The notes under the pieces are model-generated. The model was not told the DNA's origin. It worked only from the letters and a program-made list of their open reading frames with translations, and did no database searches. Below, piece after piece: positions 6,285 through 8,261 of a stretch of 8,261 bases of DNA. The position numbers and the translations under genes are program-made. Location: contig BNXB01000062.1 of assembly GCA_025999255.1 (NCBI GenBank), positions 1 through 8,261 on the forward strand, in the 5' to 3' direction. Origin of the DNA: Bacteroidia bacterium (GTDB lineage Bacteria; Bacteroidota; Bacteroidia; Bacteroidales; Azobacteroidaceae). Numbering within the stretch: position 1 is the first letter of the stretch; every line of letters starts with the position of its first letter.

Positions 6285-8261
6285 ATGAAAAGATTTTTAA
6301 TCAATCTATTTATTTTTGTATTATTTTTTAATTGGAATACCTTCGCTCAATTCAAACGGGATGTTTATCTTCATGATATTGAATATTTTATCCCTGAAGG
6401 GAACTATTCTTTCAATAAACAGATTCCGCTTCCGGAATCCGTCCTCGGATTTGAAATCGGACAGCAACATGTCGATTGGAATAATGTCCTGGAATATATG
6501 AAAGCTTTGGAAGCGGCTTCCGATCGGGTTTCCATCAAGCAATTCGGTCGTACCAACCAGTTCCGTCCTTTTATCCAGGTAACGATCACTTCGGGAAAAA
6601 ACCGGAAAAATCTGGAAAACATCCGGAAAGAACATCTTAAACTCACTGATACGAATGTTTCCGGTAAACCGGATATTGAAAAAATGCCACTTGTGGTGAA
6701 TCTGATGTATTCTATCCATGGAAATGAGCCTTCAGGCGTAAACTCTTCCCTTGTTCTGGCTTACTTTTTTACTGCTCTGGAGGGCGCTGAGATTGAGAAT
6801 CTACTCGATAATGTAATTCTTGTACTCACTCCCGGACTTAATCCCGACGGTATCAACCGGTTTGCCTCCTGGGTTAATTCATCCCGCAGTTTTCCGGATG
6901 TAGCCGATCTCAGTTCCCGGGAATTTTCAGAACCCTGGCCCAGTAGCCGTACCAATCATTATTGGGCGGATTGTAACCGCGACTGGTTAATGGCTCAGCA
7001 TCCCGAAGGACAAAATGCGCTTGATATGTATTTCGAATGGATGGCCAATGTCGTTTGCGATTTCCATGAACAAAGCGGAGATAAAACGTACTATTTCAGT
7101 CCCGGACATCCGAAACGGACTCATCCCTTGACCCCGCAACTCAACCAGAATTTGACAAGCAAATTGACAACTTATTGCGCACAGGCGTTAGATAAAATAG
7201 GAACGCTCTATTATTCCAAAGAAGGGTATGATGATTATTATTATGGTAAAGGGGCGGCTTACGGCGATATACACGGTTCGGTATGCATTCTTTTTGAACA
7301 ATTGGCCTCTCGCGGACATTTGCGTCCTACCCGCAACCATGGGGAAATGTCGTTTGCATCGACTGTACGGAATCAGGCTTTTTCCGGTATTTCTGTTGTG
7401 CAAGGCGCTTTGGCCATGAAAAAGGAATTACTGGAATACCAATGGAATTATTGTCGCAGCGTGCAGGAAGAAGCTAAGAAAGAACCTGTTCAGGGTTATG
7501 TATTCAATGCACGTGGGTCTCATGCTATCGCATATCATTTCATTGAAAACATGAAACGTCATCGGATTGATGTATATCATCTCTCGAAAAAACAATCCGT
7601 CAACGGAAATGACTACAATCCGGAAGATTCGTATGTTATTCCGGTCGATCAACAATACCCTTCAATGGTTAAAACCCTGATGGAAAATGTAACCGAATAT
7701 GCCGACAGTACATTTTACGACATTTCTACCTGGACGTTTCCACACGCTTATAACCTGCAATACGACGAATTGGGAAGCGTTTCTGGATTGTTGGGAGAAA
7801 AAATCGACCAACCGGTGTTCGTCAAAGGAAAAGTAAACGGTGGAAAAAGCGCTATTGCATACCTGTTTGAAAATACCCAGTATTATTCGTCCGTTTTGAT
7901 TACGGAACTCTTGAAGCGTAACCTTATCGTTAAAGTAGGAAGTAAACCTTTCACTTATCCGGACGATAAAAAAACGGTTCGTTTCGGCCACGGAACTTTA
8001 TTGATACCGGTACAGAGCCAGGTCTTGGATCCGGATGAACTGTATAATTTGATAAATCGTCTCGCGGAAGAATGTGGAGTAGAGGTGTATGCCGTCAAAC
8101 AAGGCCTTATGGCGGATTACGATTTGGGGTCGCCTTCATTCACCCCGGTTACCCTGCCGAAAGTTGCCGTAATTACCGGTTCCGGAATGGGTATTCCCGA
8201 GTCGGGCGAAGTCTGGATGTTGTTAAGTAAGCGCTTCCGTATATCGCCAACATTAATTGAT
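6285..8261 (+). CDS. Exported M14-family zinc carboxypeptidase, partial (N-terminal 659 residues)
   Basis: Predicted secreted or periplasmic zinc metallopeptidase. A signal peptide spans residues 1-21 (ends NTFA before Q22). A conserved lead-in, LPESVLGFEIG and ASDRVSIKQFGRT (about 50-90), is typical of large Bacteroidota M14 proteins. Active-site elements are in order: H145 and E148 in SIHGNEPSG (zinc ligands), NPDG (186-189), N231-R232 in DCNRDW (substrate-carboxylate binding), H261 in CDFHEQSG (third zinc ligand), and E338 in ILFEQLASRG (general base). All expected catalytic residues are present. After the catalytic domain (about 55-390) comes a long accessory region. From about residue 625 (KVAVITGSGMGIPESGEVWMLL) it resembles the glutamine-amidotransferase-like C-terminal domain of other 800-plus-residue relatives. 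The frame runs exactly to the window edge without a stop, so the C-terminus is missing because of the window. The gene follows the amidase by 54 bp with no clear promoter between. Confidence 0.92.
   Translation, partial: MKRFLINLFIFVLFFNWNTFAQFKRDVYLHDIEYFIPEGNYSFNKQIPLPESVLGFEIGQQHVDWNNVLEYMKALEAASDRVSIKQFGRTNQFRPFIQVTITSGKNRKNLENIRKEHLKLTDTNVSGKPDIEKMPLVVNLMYSIHGNEPSGVNSSLVLAYFFTALEGAEIENLLDNVILVLTPGLNPDGINRFASWVNSSRSFPDVADLSSREFSEPWPSSRTNHYWADCNRDWLMAQHPEGQNALDMYFEWMANVVCDFHEQSGDKTYYFSPGHPKRTHPLTPQLNQNLTSKLTTYCAQALDKIGTLYYSKEGYDDYYYGKGAAYGDIHGSVCILFEQLASRGHLRPTRNHGEMSFASTVRNQAFSGISVVQGALAMKKELLEYQWNYCRSVQEEAKKEPVQGYVFNARGSHAIAYHFIENMKRHRIDVYHLSKKQSVNGNDYNPEDSYVIPVDQQYPSMVKTLMENVTEYADSTFYDISTWTFPHAYNLQYDELGSVSGLLGEKIDQPVFVKGKVNGGKSAIAYLFENTQYYSSVLITELLKRNLIVKVGSKPFTYPDDKKTVRFGHGTLLIPVQSQVLDPDELYNLINRLAEECGVEVYAVKQGLMADYDLGSPSFTPVTLPKVAVITGSGMGIPESGEVWMLLSKRFRISPTLID

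Overview
The window looks like chromosomal DNA of a Bacteroidota species, probably of the order Bacteroidales. The signs are moderate GC with AT-rich intergenic DNA, A-rich leaders without clear Shine-Dalgarno sequences, a textbook Bacteroides-type promoter (TTTG-N19-TAATTTTG), and protein families with the architecture usual in that phylum. No rRNA, tRNA, CRISPR array or transposase gene is visible.

Left half (1-4514, minus strand): a heavy-metal efflux operon read right to left. It starts at a good promoter (4546-4576). It encodes a small His/Cys-rich exported protein (4065-4514), a His-rich lipoprotein adaptor of the CusB/CzcB type (2686-3951), and the inner-membrane RND pump of the CusA/CzcA type (1-2621, cut by the window edge). 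Together these should capture metal ions in the periplasm and push them outward. No outer-membrane channel (CusC/CzcC) and no regulator lie in the window. The last ~40 codons of the pump at the left edge no longer look like the family and contain a GC-rich palindrome, so the gene may be interrupted there.

Middle (4515-5027): a divergent intergenic region holding a striking ~215-bp palindromic element. It has two 48-bp arms, with a perfect 32-bp core, around a 119-bp centre that carries three further short hairpins. It is non-coding and looks like a dispersed repeat.

Right half (5028-8261, plus strand): two genes for exported hydrolases, probably one transcription unit. The first is an Ntn-type linear-amide hydrolase (choloylglycine hydrolase / C45 acyltransferase superfamily), whose nucleophilic Cys would become the N-terminus after signal-peptide removal. 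The second is a large M14-family zinc carboxypeptidase, of which 659 residues are visible before the window ends. They may act together on exogenous acylated peptides or amino-acid conjugates; the substrate cannot be read from the sequence.

Most of the content belongs to known families. The items most worth a second look are the palindromic element, the breakdown of family similarity at the left end of the pump gene, the density of histidines in two successive exported proteins, and the N-terminal nucleophile arrangement of the amidase.
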